Source: Streptomyces sp. R33 (GTDB lineage: Bacteria; Actinomycetota; Actinomycetes; Streptomycetales; Streptomycetaceae). From it: DNA of 64,000 nt. The stretch covers positions 4,600,501-4,664,500 of the forward strand of contig NZ_CP165727.1 of assembly GCF_041200175.1 (NCBI RefSeq), written 5' to 3'. The notes under the pieces were generated by a model, which was not told the origin of the DNA, did not search any database, and saw only the letters and a list, made by a program, of their open reading frames with translations. Of this stretch, positions 43,259 through 51,460 are shown one piece after another (position 1 is the first letter of the stretch; every line of letters starts with the position of its first letter). The position numbers and the translations under genes were made by a program.

Positions 43259-43696
43259 TCAGGAGCGCCCACCCGGAAGCACAGGTTCCAGGTCGTTCCA
43301 CCGGGCGATCTCGCATCCGTTGGTCCGCCGGAACGTGGCGTCCACCTTGTGGCCTTGCCATGTTCCGGTGACGTGCGCGGTGGCCGGACCGCCGTCCTGC
43401 ATGGTGCAGATCTGCCGCTTGGCCTGAGGAGCGAAGGGGTCTTTGCCCTGCTTCGCGAGGCTGTCGAGGCGGACGCAGGCCTGCTCGGCCTCGGGGTGGT
43501 TCCCGCCGACGGGGTTGCACTCGAGCAGGTACTCGCCGTCGGCCCGGGGGTTGCCGGTGGCGGACACGGCGATGGTGAGGCGGTCGGGCGCCGCCAGGAG
43601 CCGGTCCAGCGGCGGCAGCGGGGGCAGTGGCCCGGCGGCCGTGGCCGCCGTGGCGGCCAGGGCGGAGGTGACGGCGAAGGCGGCGAGACGCAGCAT
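43259..43696 (-). CDS. SSI-family subtilisin inhibitor
   Basis: 145 aa. Signal peptide (MLRLAAFAVTSALAATAATA), then a domain with the four SSI cysteines (ECNPVGG, QACVRL, RQICTM, NGCEIARW) and the conserved VTGTWQGHKVDATF strand. Alignment by eye with the Streptomyces subtilisin inhibitor places the reactive bond in CTM-QDG, that is P1 methionine. Secreted protease inhibitor. ATG 43696. Confidence 0.85.
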   Translation of the reverse strand: MLRLAAFAVTSALAATAATAAGPLPPLPPLDRLLAAPDRLTIAVSATGNPRADGEYLLECNPVGGNHPEAEQACVRLDSLAKQGKDPFAPQAKRQICTMQDGGPATAHVTGTWQGHKVDATFRRTNGCEIARWNDLEPVLPGGRS

Positions 43697-43924
43697 GGGG
43701 CACTCCAGGTCGTCCGTACGTCGTACACCTGACCAACGACGCGCGCCCGCCGACGTTGCGTACGGACGGAGGCGCGTCCGTGCGCGCATGCGTGCGGGCG
43801 GCGCGCGCCGGGTGCTTAAGGCTTTGCTCTGGTGGCGGCTGTCCTTGTACCGTGGGAGCGGATTGGTGAGCGGCCCTGTGGCTGTGTCATCATCTGCACG
43901 CACCCTCGTACGCGAGGGTGTGCT

Positions 43925-44015
43925 GGAGGCGTCGCCTAGTCCGGTCTATGGCGCCGCACTGCTAATGCGGTTTGGGTCTTAAAGCCCATCGAGGGTTCAA
44001 ATCCCTCCGCCTCCG
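43925..44015 (+). tRNA. tRNA-Ser (anticodon GCU)
   Basis: 91 nt. Acceptor GGAGGCG (43925-43931) pairs with CGCCTCC (44008-44014); discriminator G; long variable arm; T arm GAGGG-TTCAAAT-CCCTC. Anticodon loop CTGCTAA reads GCU, decoding AGC/AGU. Confidence 0.94.
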
Positions 44016-44021
44016 CACCTG

Positions 44022-44055
44022 CCGAAGCCCCGGTCCTGATGGACCGGGGCTTCGG
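44022..44055. terminator. Terminator of tRNA-Ser(GCU)
   Basis: Perfect 15-bp stem (44022-44036 with 44041-44055) and a TGAT loop, 7 bp after the tRNA. Confidence 0.85.
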
Positions 44056-44282
44056 TGCGTTCGCGGCGGGTGCGTCCGGGGGGTTGCGTCGGCGCCATCC
44101 GGCCAGGACCGCCGGCGTCCCCAACCCCGTCCCGGCATCGGCGCGAACCCTTCCGGATGATCTCCGTCCGGAGTGTTTTCGCAGGTCAGGGCCGGTTTGG
44201 TTAATGGATTTCGCGTCCCGCCGAGGTCCATGTATTGTTGTTCTCGCAAGGCCAACGGGGCGCAAAACCCCGAGAAGCCCAA

Positions 44283-44355
44283 GCACTCGTAGCTTAACGG
44301 ATAGAGCATCTGACTACGGATCAGAAGGTTGCAGGTTCGAATCCTGCCGAGTGCA
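44283..44355 (+). tRNA. tRNA-Arg (anticodon ACG)
   Basis: 73 nt. Acceptor GCACTCG (44283-44289) pairs with CGAGTGC (44348-44354); discriminator A; anticodon loop CTACGGA reads ACG. A34 of this tRNA is the substrate of TadA, whose gene lies 17 kb away at 61396. Confidence 0.95.
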
Positions 44356-44361
44356 CAGCCC

Positions 44362-44393
44362 AAGAGGCCCCCCGGTTCACCGGGGGGCCTCTT
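44362..44393. terminator. Terminator of tRNA-Arg(ACG)
   Basis: Perfect 14-bp stem (44362-44375 with 44380-44393), TTCA loop, followed by TGCGTTGT. Confidence 0.85.
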
Positions 44394-44555
44394 GCGTTGT
44401 CCGGGGGCCGTTGCGGGGTCCTCCTTGGTGGGGAGGGGGACCCGGGGGTTCTCCGGGTCGGGGATCGGTCCCGTGGGGGACGACCGGCGGGCAGGGCCTG
44501 GATACGGTCCTCGGGAGGGTTCGGAAGGGTTCGGAACCGGAAGAGGGGGACTCCC

Positions 44556-44921
44556 ATGGGGCTGTTCGGGAACGCGCACACGGTCGATCCGTCGTCGGCG
44601 CAGCGGGACTACGCGCGGCTGCTCGGGCAGGGGGAGCAGGTACACGCCGCCTACCTGTTGATCCGGGACACGATCCTGTTCACCGACCGGCGGCTCGTGC
44701 TCGTCGACAAGCAGGGGCTCACCGGAAAGAAGGTGGAGTACCACTCCATCCCCTACCGGAGCATCACGCACTTCTCCGTGGAGACCGCCGGGCACTTCGA
44801 CCTCGACGCCGAGCTCAAGATCTGGCTCTCCGGCAGCGCGGCGCCGATCGAGAAGACGTTCACCAAGGGCGTGGACATCTACGAGGTGCAGGCGATCCTG
44901 ACGCAGTTCGTCGCACGGTAG
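44556..44921 (+). CDS. Bacterial PH-domain protein
   Basis: 121 aa single-domain protein of the bacterial PH family (PF08000-type): AYLLIRDTILFTDRRLVLVDKQG, then KVEYHSIPYRSITHFSVETAG and a terminal helix EVQAILTQFVA. Function unknown; often membrane-stress related. ATG 44556 follows GAGGGGGA. Confidence 0.85.
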   Translation: MGLFGNAHTVDPSSAQRDYARLLGQGEQVHAAYLLIRDTILFTDRRLVLVDKQGLTGKKVEYHSIPYRSITHFSVETAGHFDLDAELKIWLSGSAAPIEKTFTKGVDIYEVQAILTQFVAR

Positions 44922-45091
44922 CCCCGCCGGGCCCCGGGCGGCGGCGCTCGCTGGAGGACGGGACGCGGATGCGGCCGATCAGGGTGCCGCGCGGCGTCGT
45001 CGGGGCCGAATTCGATTCGGTCTCGTAGGGGGATTGCAGGACCCTGTACCGTCGGCGCCAGGGATTCAAGGGGATGTGGGAGGAAGATCGC

Positions 45092-45526
45092 GTGGACGAC
45101 ATCGACCGGGCGCTCGTCCTGCGCCTGCAGCAGGACGCGGGCCAGTCGTACGCCGCCCTCGGCGCCGCCGTCGGGCTCTCGGCCGGGGCCACGCACGAGC
45201 GCGTACGCAAGCTGCGCGAGCGCGGGGTCATCCGGCGCACGACGGTCGAGGTGGACCCCGCGGCCGTCGGGAGCGGGGTGCTCGCCTACGTGATGGTCGA
45301 CTCCAACGCCTGGATGGGGGACTCGAAGGCGGCCTTCGAGGCGATCGCCGAGATCCAGGAGGCGCACATCATCGCGGGGAGCGCCTCCGTCCTGGTGAAG
45401 GTGCGCACCGCCACGACCGGGCAGCTGCAGGACGTCCTGCGCCGCCTCTACGCCATCGACGGCGTCAGCGGTACGCACGCCACCGTCGCGCTCGAGACCT
45501 TCTTCGAGCGGCCGCTCCCGCTGTGA
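45092..45526 (+). CDS. Lrp/AsnC-family transcriptional regulator
   Basis: 144 aa. N-terminal HTH (DIDRALVLRLQQDAGQSYAALGAAVGLSAGATHERVRKLRERGVI) and C-terminal RAM-like effector domain (AEIQEAHIIAGSASVLVKVRT). The first half follows the Lrp pattern with SAGATHERV replacing the usual SxxTVxxRI. GTG 45092 follows GGGAGGAAG. GTGA overlap with the DUF2797 gene downstream. Confidence 0.87.
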   Translation: MDDIDRALVLRLQQDAGQSYAALGAAVGLSAGATHERVRKLRERGVIRRTTVEVDPAAVGSGVLAYVMVDSNAWMGDSKAAFEAIAEIQEAHIIAGSASVLVKVRTATTGQLQDVLRRLYAIDGVSGTHATVALETFFERPLPL

Positions 45527-46404
45527 CCTGGCGGTGCACCGGGATCCGGTGGAACGACGGCCGCCCCGCCATCGGGTGGTGGGCCGAGGGGCGCGGTGAG
45601 CGCAGCAGCCTGCTCACGTACGGGCAGCGGCTGGCCTTCGCGGCCCGCGGGGAGCGGCACTGCCTGGGCGTGCGGCGGGCCGGGAAGCGGACCCCGTGCC
45701 CCAGGGCCGCCACGGTGCCCGGCCGGGCCGGGAACGCCCAGTGCCCCGAATGCGCCCGCCTGGACCGGTCGTTCTCGGTGGCCGCCGACACCAACGCCGC
45801 CGATCCGCGCACGTACCGCGTCTACCTGGCCTGGTTCGGGCCCGGCCTGGTCAAGGTCGGCATCACCGCCGAGGAGCGCGGCCCGGCCCGGCTGCTGGAG
45901 CAGGGGGCGGTGACCTGGACCTGGCTGGGCCGGGGGCCGCTGATGGCCACCCGCCGCACCGAGGAGCTGCTGCGGGCCGCCCTGGGGGTGCCGGACCGGA
46001 TCGCGTACGCCCGCAAGCGCGCCGTACGGGGCTACCTGCCGGCGGCTGCCGACCGGGCCCGGGAGGTCGCCGAGCTGCATGCCCGGGCCGCGGCCCTGCC
46101 GGGCCGGCCGGAGTCGCTGGAGCAGCTGGCGTGCGAAACCGTCGACCACGCCGGGCCGTTCGGGCTGGACGGGCTGCCCGCTCCCACACGGGTGATCACC
46201 GGGATGGTCCCCGGCGGGGCCGTCGTGGGCCGGCTCGTCGCCGCGGCCGGTCCCGATCTGCACCTCGCGGACGGGCTCGTCGTGGACACGCGGCTGCTCG
46301 CGGGCTGGGAGCTCGTCGCCCCGGCCGAAGACGGCACGACTGCGGTGCCGGTCGCCGAGCTGCCGCCGCTCGCCGCTCCAGGCGGGCAGGACGGGCTGTT
46401 CTGA
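45523..46404 (+). CDS. DUF2797-family protein
   Basis: 293 aa. Cysteine/histidine set (RHCLGV, RTPCPRA, AQCPECARLD) likely binds zinc, followed by YRVYLAWFGPGLVKVGITAEER, the GIY-YIG-like core seen in DUF2797. Nucleic-acid role suspected from the fold, not shown. GTG start overlaps the Lrp stop, so it is co-translated. Confidence 0.8.
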   Translation: MTWRCTGIRWNDGRPAIGWWAEGRGERSSLLTYGQRLAFAARGERHCLGVRRAGKRTPCPRAATVPGRAGNAQCPECARLDRSFSVAADTNAADPRTYRVYLAWFGPGLVKVGITAEERGPARLLEQGAVTWTWLGRGPLMATRRTEELLRAALGVPDRIAYARKRAVRGYLPAAADRAREVAELHARAAALPGRPESLEQLACETVDHAGPFGLDGLPAPTRVITGMVPGGAVVGRLVAAAGPDLHLADGLVVDTRLLAGWELVAPAEDGTTAVPVAELPPLAAPGGQDGLF

Positions 46405-46521
46405 CCACCGGCCCCGCCGCGGGCACCGCTGCGGCACCCAAGGTCAAAACTTGGATCCCTTTGGGCTGCCGGGCCTCTTTCCGGTGGACATGCCAGGGGG
46501 CCGCCGCGGAGGGTGGTGGGC

Positions 46522-46860
46522 ATGAGCATCCAGCCCGTACCCGCCTTCGAACCGCCGTACGTGATGGCGGTCTTCAGCAATGTCCGCACCCCTGACGACA
46601 CCGGATACCCGGAAACCAGCCGGCGGATGAACGAGATCGTGGCCGAGAACCCGGGCTTCCTCGGCTACGAGTCAGCCCGCACTCCCGGCGGCCTCGGCAT
46701 CACCGTCGCCTACTTCCGCGACCACGAGTCCCTCGCCGAGTGGCGGCAGGACCTGGAGCACCAGGCGGCCATGAAGAGGGGCCGCGCCGACTGGTACGAG
46801 AGCTACACCCTGCACGTCGCGACCGTCGAGCGGAGCCACGGCTTTGCCCGCAACGGCTGA
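46522..46860 (+). CDS. ABM-domain protein (antibiotic biosynthesis monooxygenase-like)
   Basis: 112 aa ferredoxin-like ABM fold: YVMAVFSNVRTPDDTGY, NPGFLGYESARTPGGLGITVAYFRDHESLAEWR, AMKRGRADWYESYTLHVATVER. Heme-degrading or quinol monooxygenase relatives are known; substrate unknown. GGAGGG precedes ATG 46522. Overlaps the amidohydrolase gene by 17 bp. Confidence 0.85.
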   Translation: MSIQPVPAFEPPYVMAVFSNVRTPDDTGYPETSRRMNEIVAENPGFLGYESARTPGGLGITVAYFRDHESLAEWRQDLEHQAAMKRGRADWYESYTLHVATVERSHGFARNG

Positions 46861-47722
46861 CGCGGTCCGCACCTTCCGGGAGCGGCTCGGGCTGCCCGGA
46901 CTGGTCGACGTCCACACGCACTTCATGCCCGAGCGGGTCCTGGACAAGGTGTGGGACTACTTCGACGCGGTCGGACCGCTGACCGGCGTCGAATGGCCCA
47001 TCACCTACCGGCACGAGGAGGAGCAGCGGGTCGCGCTGCTGCGGGCGTTCGGGGTCCGGGCGTTCACCTCCATGCTCTACCCGCACAAGCCGGCGATGGC
47101 CGCATGGCTCAACTCCTGGTCGGCGGACTTCGCCGCCCGGACCCCCGACTGCCTGCACACGGCGACCTTCTTCCCGGAGGAGGGAGCCGAGGCGTACGTG
47201 CGGCAGGCCGTCGAGGCCGGGGCCCGGGTCTTCAAGGCGCACCTCCAGGTCGGCGGGTACGACCCGAACGACGACCGGCTCGATCCGGTCTGGGGGCTGC
47301 TCGCCGAGGCGGACGTCCCGACCGTGATCCACTGCGGGTCGGGGCCCGTCCCGGCCAAGTACACCGGGCCCGAGCCGATCGCCCGGCTGCTGTCCCGGCA
47401 CCCCCGGCTGCCGCTGATCATCGCGCACATGGGCATGCCCGAGTACGCCGACTTCCTGGACCTCGCCGACCGGTACGCCGCGGTGCGCCTGGACACCACC
47501 ATGGCCTTCACCGACTTTTCCGAGCGGTTGCACGGGTTCCCGCCGGGACAGCTCGGGCGGCTCGCGGACCTCGGCGACCGGATCCTGCTCGGCACGGACT
47601 TCCCGAACATCCCCTACCCGTATGAGCACCAGCTCGAGGCCCTGGAACGGCTCGGCCTCGGCGACGACTGGCTGCGCGCGGTCTGCCACGACAACGGCGC
47701 CCGGCTGTTCCGGCTGGTCTGA
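46844..47722 (+). CDS. Amidohydrolase-family metal-dependent hydrolase
   Basis: 292 aa TIM-barrel of the amidohydrolase-2 type. Metal ligands: VDVHTHFMPERV at the N-terminus, FKAHLQVGGYD, IHCGSGPVP, IIAHMGMPEYADFL, and LLGTDFPNIPYPYE near the end. Reaction not identified (decarboxylase or lactonase relatives). TTG 46844 with CGGAGC upstream, overlapping the ABM gene, so the two are probably coupled. Confidence 0.83.
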   Translation: MPATADAVRTFRERLGLPGLVDVHTHFMPERVLDKVWDYFDAVGPLTGVEWPITYRHEEEQRVALLRAFGVRAFTSMLYPHKPAMAAWLNSWSADFAARTPDCLHTATFFPEEGAEAYVRQAVEAGARVFKAHLQVGGYDPNDDRLDPVWGLLAEADVPTVIHCGSGPVPAKYTGPEPIARLLSRHPRLPLIIAHMGMPEYADFLDLADRYAAVRLDTTMAFTDFSERLHGFPPGQLGRLADLGDRILLGTDFPNIPYPYEHQLEALERLGLGDDWLRAVCHDNGARLFRLV

Positions 47723-47746
47723 GCGGGCCTCCGAGAGCTTCTCGGG

Positions 47747-47793
47747 CAGTGCCGCTCTCAGACAGTGCCGCTCTCAGGCAGTGCAGTTCTCAG
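47747..47793. repeat. Three 16-bp-period repeats upstream of the two-component system
   Basis: CAGTGCCGCTCTCAG at 47747-47761 and 47763-47777, and a diverged third CAGTGCAGTTCTCAG at 47779-47793, in exact 16-bp phase. They end 55 bp before the response regulator start, the right place for a response-regulator or activator binding array. Confidence 0.8.
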
Positions 47794-47848
47794 GAAATTC
47801 ACAGGTAGGGACAAGAACGCTCTCAGAGGCCGCGGTCAGCGTGGTCGC

Positions 47849-48616
47849 ATGACTGCGACGACCACCTCCCACGCGTCCACGTCCACCAGCAACCCCACGG
47901 CCCTCGTCCGGCCCGACGGCGGCCCCTGCCGGGTGCTCGTCGTCGACGACGAGGCCTCGCTCTCCGAGCTGCTCTCCATGGCCCTGCGCTACGAGGGCTG
48001 CGAGGTCCGCAGCGCGGGCGACGGGGCCGGCGCGGTGCGGGCCGCGCGGGAGTTCCGGCCGGACGTCGTCGTCCTCGACATCATGCTGCCCGACATGGAC
48101 GGACTCGCCGTCCTCGGACAGCTGCGCCGGGAGATCCCGCAGCTCCCGGTGCTGTTCCTGACGGCCAAGGACTCCGTCGAGGACCGGATCGCGGGCCTCA
48201 CGGCAGGTGGCGACGACTACGTCACCAAGCCGTTCAGCCTGGAGGAGGTCGTGGCCAGGCTCCGCGGCCTGGTCCGCCGCTCGGGCGCGGCGCAGGCCGC
48301 GCGCGGCGGCTCCGTCCTGGCCGTCGGCGATCTGCAGCTCGACGAGGACAGCCACGAGGTGTCCCGCGGCGGCCGGGAGATCCACCTGACCGCCACCGAG
48401 TTCGAGCTGCTGCGCTACCTGATGCGCAACCCCCGGCGGGTGCTCAGCAAGGCGCAGATCCTGGACCGGGTGTGGTCCTACGACTTCGGCGGCCAGGCCA
48501 ACGTGGTCGAGCTGTACATCTCCTACCTGCGGCGGAAGCTGGAGAGCGGCCCGGGCTACCCGCCGATGATCCACACCCGGCGCGGCGCCGGCTATCTGAT
48601 CAAGCCGGCGGAGTAG
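47849..48616 (+). CDS. OmpR/PhoB-family response regulator
   Basis: 255 aa. Receiver domain with acidic pair VLVVDDE, phospho-acceptor Asp77 (VVVLDIMLPDMDG), Thr and Lys switch residues (FLTAKDS, YVTKPF). C-terminal winged-helix with LTATEFELLRYLMRNPRRVLSK and a terminal RGAGYLI. Coupled to the sensor kinase (TAGTG overlap). No clear ribosome site at ATG 47849. The upstream 16-bp repeats are a candidate autoregulatory site. Confidence 0.92.
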   Translation: MTATTTSHASTSTSNPTALVRPDGGPCRVLVVDDEASLSELLSMALRYEGCEVRSAGDGAGAVRAAREFRPDVVVLDIMLPDMDGLAVLGQLRREIPQLPVLFLTAKDSVEDRIAGLTAGGDDYVTKPFSLEEVVARLRGLVRRSGAAQAARGGSVLAVGDLQLDEDSHEVSRGGREIHLTATEFELLRYLMRNPRRVLSKAQILDRVWSYDFGGQANVVELYISYLRRKLESGPGYPPMIHTRRGAGYLIKPAE

Positions 48617-50166
48617 TGGCTCTCCGCCTGCCGCGGCCCCGACCCGTCCGTGCCTGGTCCCTTCGGGCCCGGCTCGTCGTCTCGGCGGTGGCGCTGATCG
48701 CCGTGGTGGGCGCGGCCATCGGGACCGTCACCACCCTCGCGCTGCGCTCGTACCTGGTCGACAAGCTCGACGACCAGCTGAGGGTCTCCGTCGAGATGGG
48801 CACCAGGAAGCCCCTTGAGGAGAGGGCGCTCCGGGACAGGGACGAGAAGTTCGTCCTGGTGCCCGGCTCCCCGCTGGGGGCTGCCGGGATCCGTCTTCTC
48901 GCCGACGGCACGGTCGCCAGCACGGCCCGCAGCGCCGCCGTCGGCGGGCCCGGGTACGACCACATCCAGCACCTGACGACAGCCCAGACCGAGGCCCTGG
49001 CCCGAGCCGCCCGCAAGGCCGCCGGACAGGGCCGGCCGGGCGCCACGAACCTGGACCTGCCGGGCCTCGGTGCGTACCGCGTGCTCACCGCGCCCGACGG
49101 CAGCCTGGTCCTCGGCTTCCCGCTCGCCGAGGTCGACTCCACCGTGAGCACGCTCATCGCCGTGGAGGTCTTCGTCACCGTGGCCGGGCTGATCGCGGCC
49201 TCCCTCGCCGGGCAGGCCCTGGTCGGCGTCGCCCTGCGCCCGCTGCGCCGGGTGGCCGCCACCGCCACCCGGGTCTCCGAACTCCCCCTGCACAGCGGCG
49301 AACCCGCCCTCCACGAGCGGGTCCCCGACGCCGAAGCCGACCCCCGTACCGAGGTGGGCCAGGTCGGCGCCGCCCTCAACCGGATGCTGGGGCACGTCTC
49401 CTCCGCGCTCACGGCCCGCCAGCAGAGCGAGACCCGGGTCCGACAGTTCGTCGCGGACGCCAGCCACGAACTGCGCACGCCGCTGGCCTCCATCCGCGGG
49501 TACGCCGAACTCACCCGCCGGGGAAGGGAAGAACCCGGACCCGACACCCGGCACGCCCTGGGCCGCATCGAATCCGAGGCGACCCGGATGACCGGCCTCG
49601 TCGAGGACCTGCTGCTCCTCGCCCGGCTCGACGCCGGCCGCCCGCTCTCCTCGGCCGACACCGACCTCGCCCCGCTCGTCGTCGACGCCGTCAGCGACGC
49701 ACGGGCCGCGGGCCCCGAGCACCACTGGCGCCTCGAGCTGCCCGACGAGCCCGCGCCGATCCTCGCCGACCCGGCGCGGATCCAGCAGGTGCTGGTCAAC
49801 CTGCTCGCCAACGCCCGTACGCACACCCCGCCCGGTACCACCGTCATCGCCCATGTTTCACGTGAAACATCCGCCGTCCGGCTGCGGATCGAGGACAACG
49901 GGCCCGGTATCCCGCCCGCCCTGCTCCCCCACGTCTTCGAACGCTTCGCCCGCGGCGACGCCTCACGCTCCCGTGCGGCAGGCTCCACCGGCCTCGGGCT
50001 CGCCATCGTCCAGGCCGTCGTGGCGGCGCACGGCGGACAGGTGGACGTACGGAGCGAGCCGGGGCGCACCCGCTTCGAGGTCCTGCTCCCCCTTGCCCCG
50101 GACCGGACGACGAGGTGCACGAAGACGGATTCACAGACGGGGCACAGGCTCACCACACAGCGGTGA
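48616..50166 (+). CDS. Sensor histidine kinase
   Basis: 516 aa. Two membrane helices (LVVSAVALIAVVGAAIGTV and LIAVEVFVTVAGLIAASLAG) enclose an extracellular sensor of about 140 residues. HAMP follows, then the H box DASHELRTPLASIRGY with His284, N box VLVNLLANARTHTPPG, G1 EDNGPGIPP and G2 GSTGLGLAIV. Partner of the preceding response regulator. A perfect parS site (49855-49868) lies between the N and G1 boxes and encodes HVSRET. Confidence 0.93.
   Translation: MALRLPRPRPVRAWSLRARLVVSAVALIAVVGAAIGTVTTLALRSYLVDKLDDQLRVSVEMGTRKPLEERALRDRDEKFVLVPGSPLGAAGIRLLADGTVASTARSAAVGGPGYDHIQHLTTAQTEALARAARKAAGQGRPGATNLDLPGLGAYRVLTAPDGSLVLGFPLAEVDSTVSTLIAVEVFVTVAGLIAASLAGQALVGVALRPLRRVAATATRVSELPLHSGEPALHERVPDAEADPRTEVGQVGAALNRMLGHVSSALTARQQSETRVRQFVADASHELRTPLASIRGYAELTRRGREEPGPDTRHALGRIESEATRMTGLVEDLLLLARLDAGRPLSSADTDLAPLVVDAVSDARAAGPEHHWRLELPDEPAPILADPARIQQVLVNLLANARTHTPPGTTVIAHVSRETSAVRLRIEDNGPGIPPALLPHVFERFARGDASRSRAAGSTGLGLAIVQAVVAAHGGQVDVRSEPGRTRFEVLLPLAPDRTTRCTKTDSQTGHRLTTQR
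49855..49868. promoter_or_regulatory. parS centromere site 4 (intragenic)
   Basis: Perfect GTTTCACGTGAAAC inside the sensor-kinase gene, in the same reading phase as site 1 (VSRET). Confidence 0.94.
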
Positions 50167-50191
50167 CAGCCCGCCGGGCGAGGGTCGGTGC

Positions 50192-51460
50192 ATGCCAACC
50201 GACACCTCCTCCGGCGCCCTTCCGGCACGGGCGCACCTCGCGCCCGTGCCCGGTGAGCCCGTACTCGACGTGGTGATCCCGGTCTTCAACGAGGAGCAGG
50301 ACCTCGGCCCGTGTGTGCGCCGGCTCCACGACCACCTCACCCGTACGTTCCCGTACCCGTTCCGCATCACGATCGCCGACAACGCGAGCACCGACCGCAC
50401 CCCCGAGGTGGCGGCCGGCCTCGCCGCCACCGTCGAAGGCGTACGCAGCACCCGGCTGGAGGAGAAGGGCCGCGGCCGCGCCCTGCGCACCGTCTGGTCC
50501 CACTCCGAGGCACCCGTCCTCGCGTACATGGACGTGGACCTGTCCACCGACCTCAACGCGCTGCTGCCGCTGGTCGCCCCGCTCATCTCCGGGCACTCCG
50601 ACCTCGCCATCGGCACCCGCCTCGCACGCTCCTCGCGCGTGGTGCGCGGCGCCAAGCGGGAGTTCGTGTCCCGCGCCTACAACCTGCTCCTGCGCTCCTC
50701 CCTCGCCGCCCGCTTCAGCGACGCGCAGTGCGGGTTCAAGGCCATCCGGCGGGAGGTCGCGGAGCGGCTGCTGCCGCTGGTGGAGGACTCGGGCTGGTTC
50801 TTCGACACCGAGATGCTGGTGCTCGCCGAGCGGGCCGGGCTGCGGATCCACGAGGTGCCGGTGGACTGGGTGGACGACCCTGATTCCACGGTGCACATCG
50901 TGAGCACCGCGACCGAGGACCTCAAGGGGATGTGGCGGGTGGGCCGGGCCCTGGCCGTCGGCGCGCTGCCGCTCGACCGGCTCGCCCGCCCCTTCGGCGA
51001 CGACCCGCGCGACCGCAGCGCCCTGCCCGGGGTGCCCCGCGGGCTGGCCCGCCAGCTCCTCGGCTTCTGCGTCATCGGGGTGCTCTCCACGCTCGCCTAC
51101 CTCGCCCTGTACTCCCTCTTCCGGCTCGGCGCCGGACCGCAGCTCGCCAACGCCGGCGCCCTGCTGGTCTCCGCCGTCGCCAACACCGCCGCCAACCGCC
51201 GGCTCACCTTCGGGGTTCGCGGCCGCGACCGGGCCGTCCGGCACCAGGCCCAGGGCCTCGTCGTGTTCGGCGTCGGGCTGGCCCTGACCAGCGGGTCGCT
51301 CGGCGCCCTCGGTGCCGCCACGGCCGACCCCTCCCACAGCACCGAACTGGCCGTGCTGATCACGGCCAACCTCGCCGCGACCGTGCTGAGGTTCCTGCTC
51401 TTCCGCGCCTGGGTCTTCCCCGACCGGCGCGCCACTCCCGCGAAGGACGACAACCGATGA
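50192..51460 (+). CDS. GT2 glycosyltransferase fused to GtrA-type membrane domain
   Basis: 422 aa. N-terminal family-2 transferase domain: VVIPVFNEEQDLGPCVRRL, ADNASTDRT, metal motif YMDVDLSTDLN, SDAQCGFKAIRREV, and DTEMLVLAERAGLRI. C-terminal about 130 residues form four GtrA-like helices (LLGFCVIGVLSTLAYLALYS onward). Such proteins make polyprenyl-phosphate sugars and flip or present them. ATGA overlap with the GT39-type gene, the likely acceptor enzyme. Confidence 0.9.
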   Translation: MPTDTSSGALPARAHLAPVPGEPVLDVVIPVFNEEQDLGPCVRRLHDHLTRTFPYPFRITIADNASTDRTPEVAAGLAATVEGVRSTRLEEKGRGRALRTVWSHSEAPVLAYMDVDLSTDLNALLPLVAPLISGHSDLAIGTRLARSSRVVRGAKREFVSRAYNLLLRSSLAARFSDAQCGFKAIRREVAERLLPLVEDSGWFFDTEMLVLAERAGLRIHEVPVDWVDDPDSTVHIVSTATEDLKGMWRVGRALAVGALPLDRLARPFGDDPRDRSALPGVPRGLARQLLGFCVIGVLSTLAYLALYSLFRLGAGPQLANAGALLVSAVANTAANRRLTFGVRGRDRAVRHQAQGLVVFGVGLALTSGSLGALGAATADPSHSTELAVLITANLAATVLRFLLFRAWVFPDRRATPAKDDNR

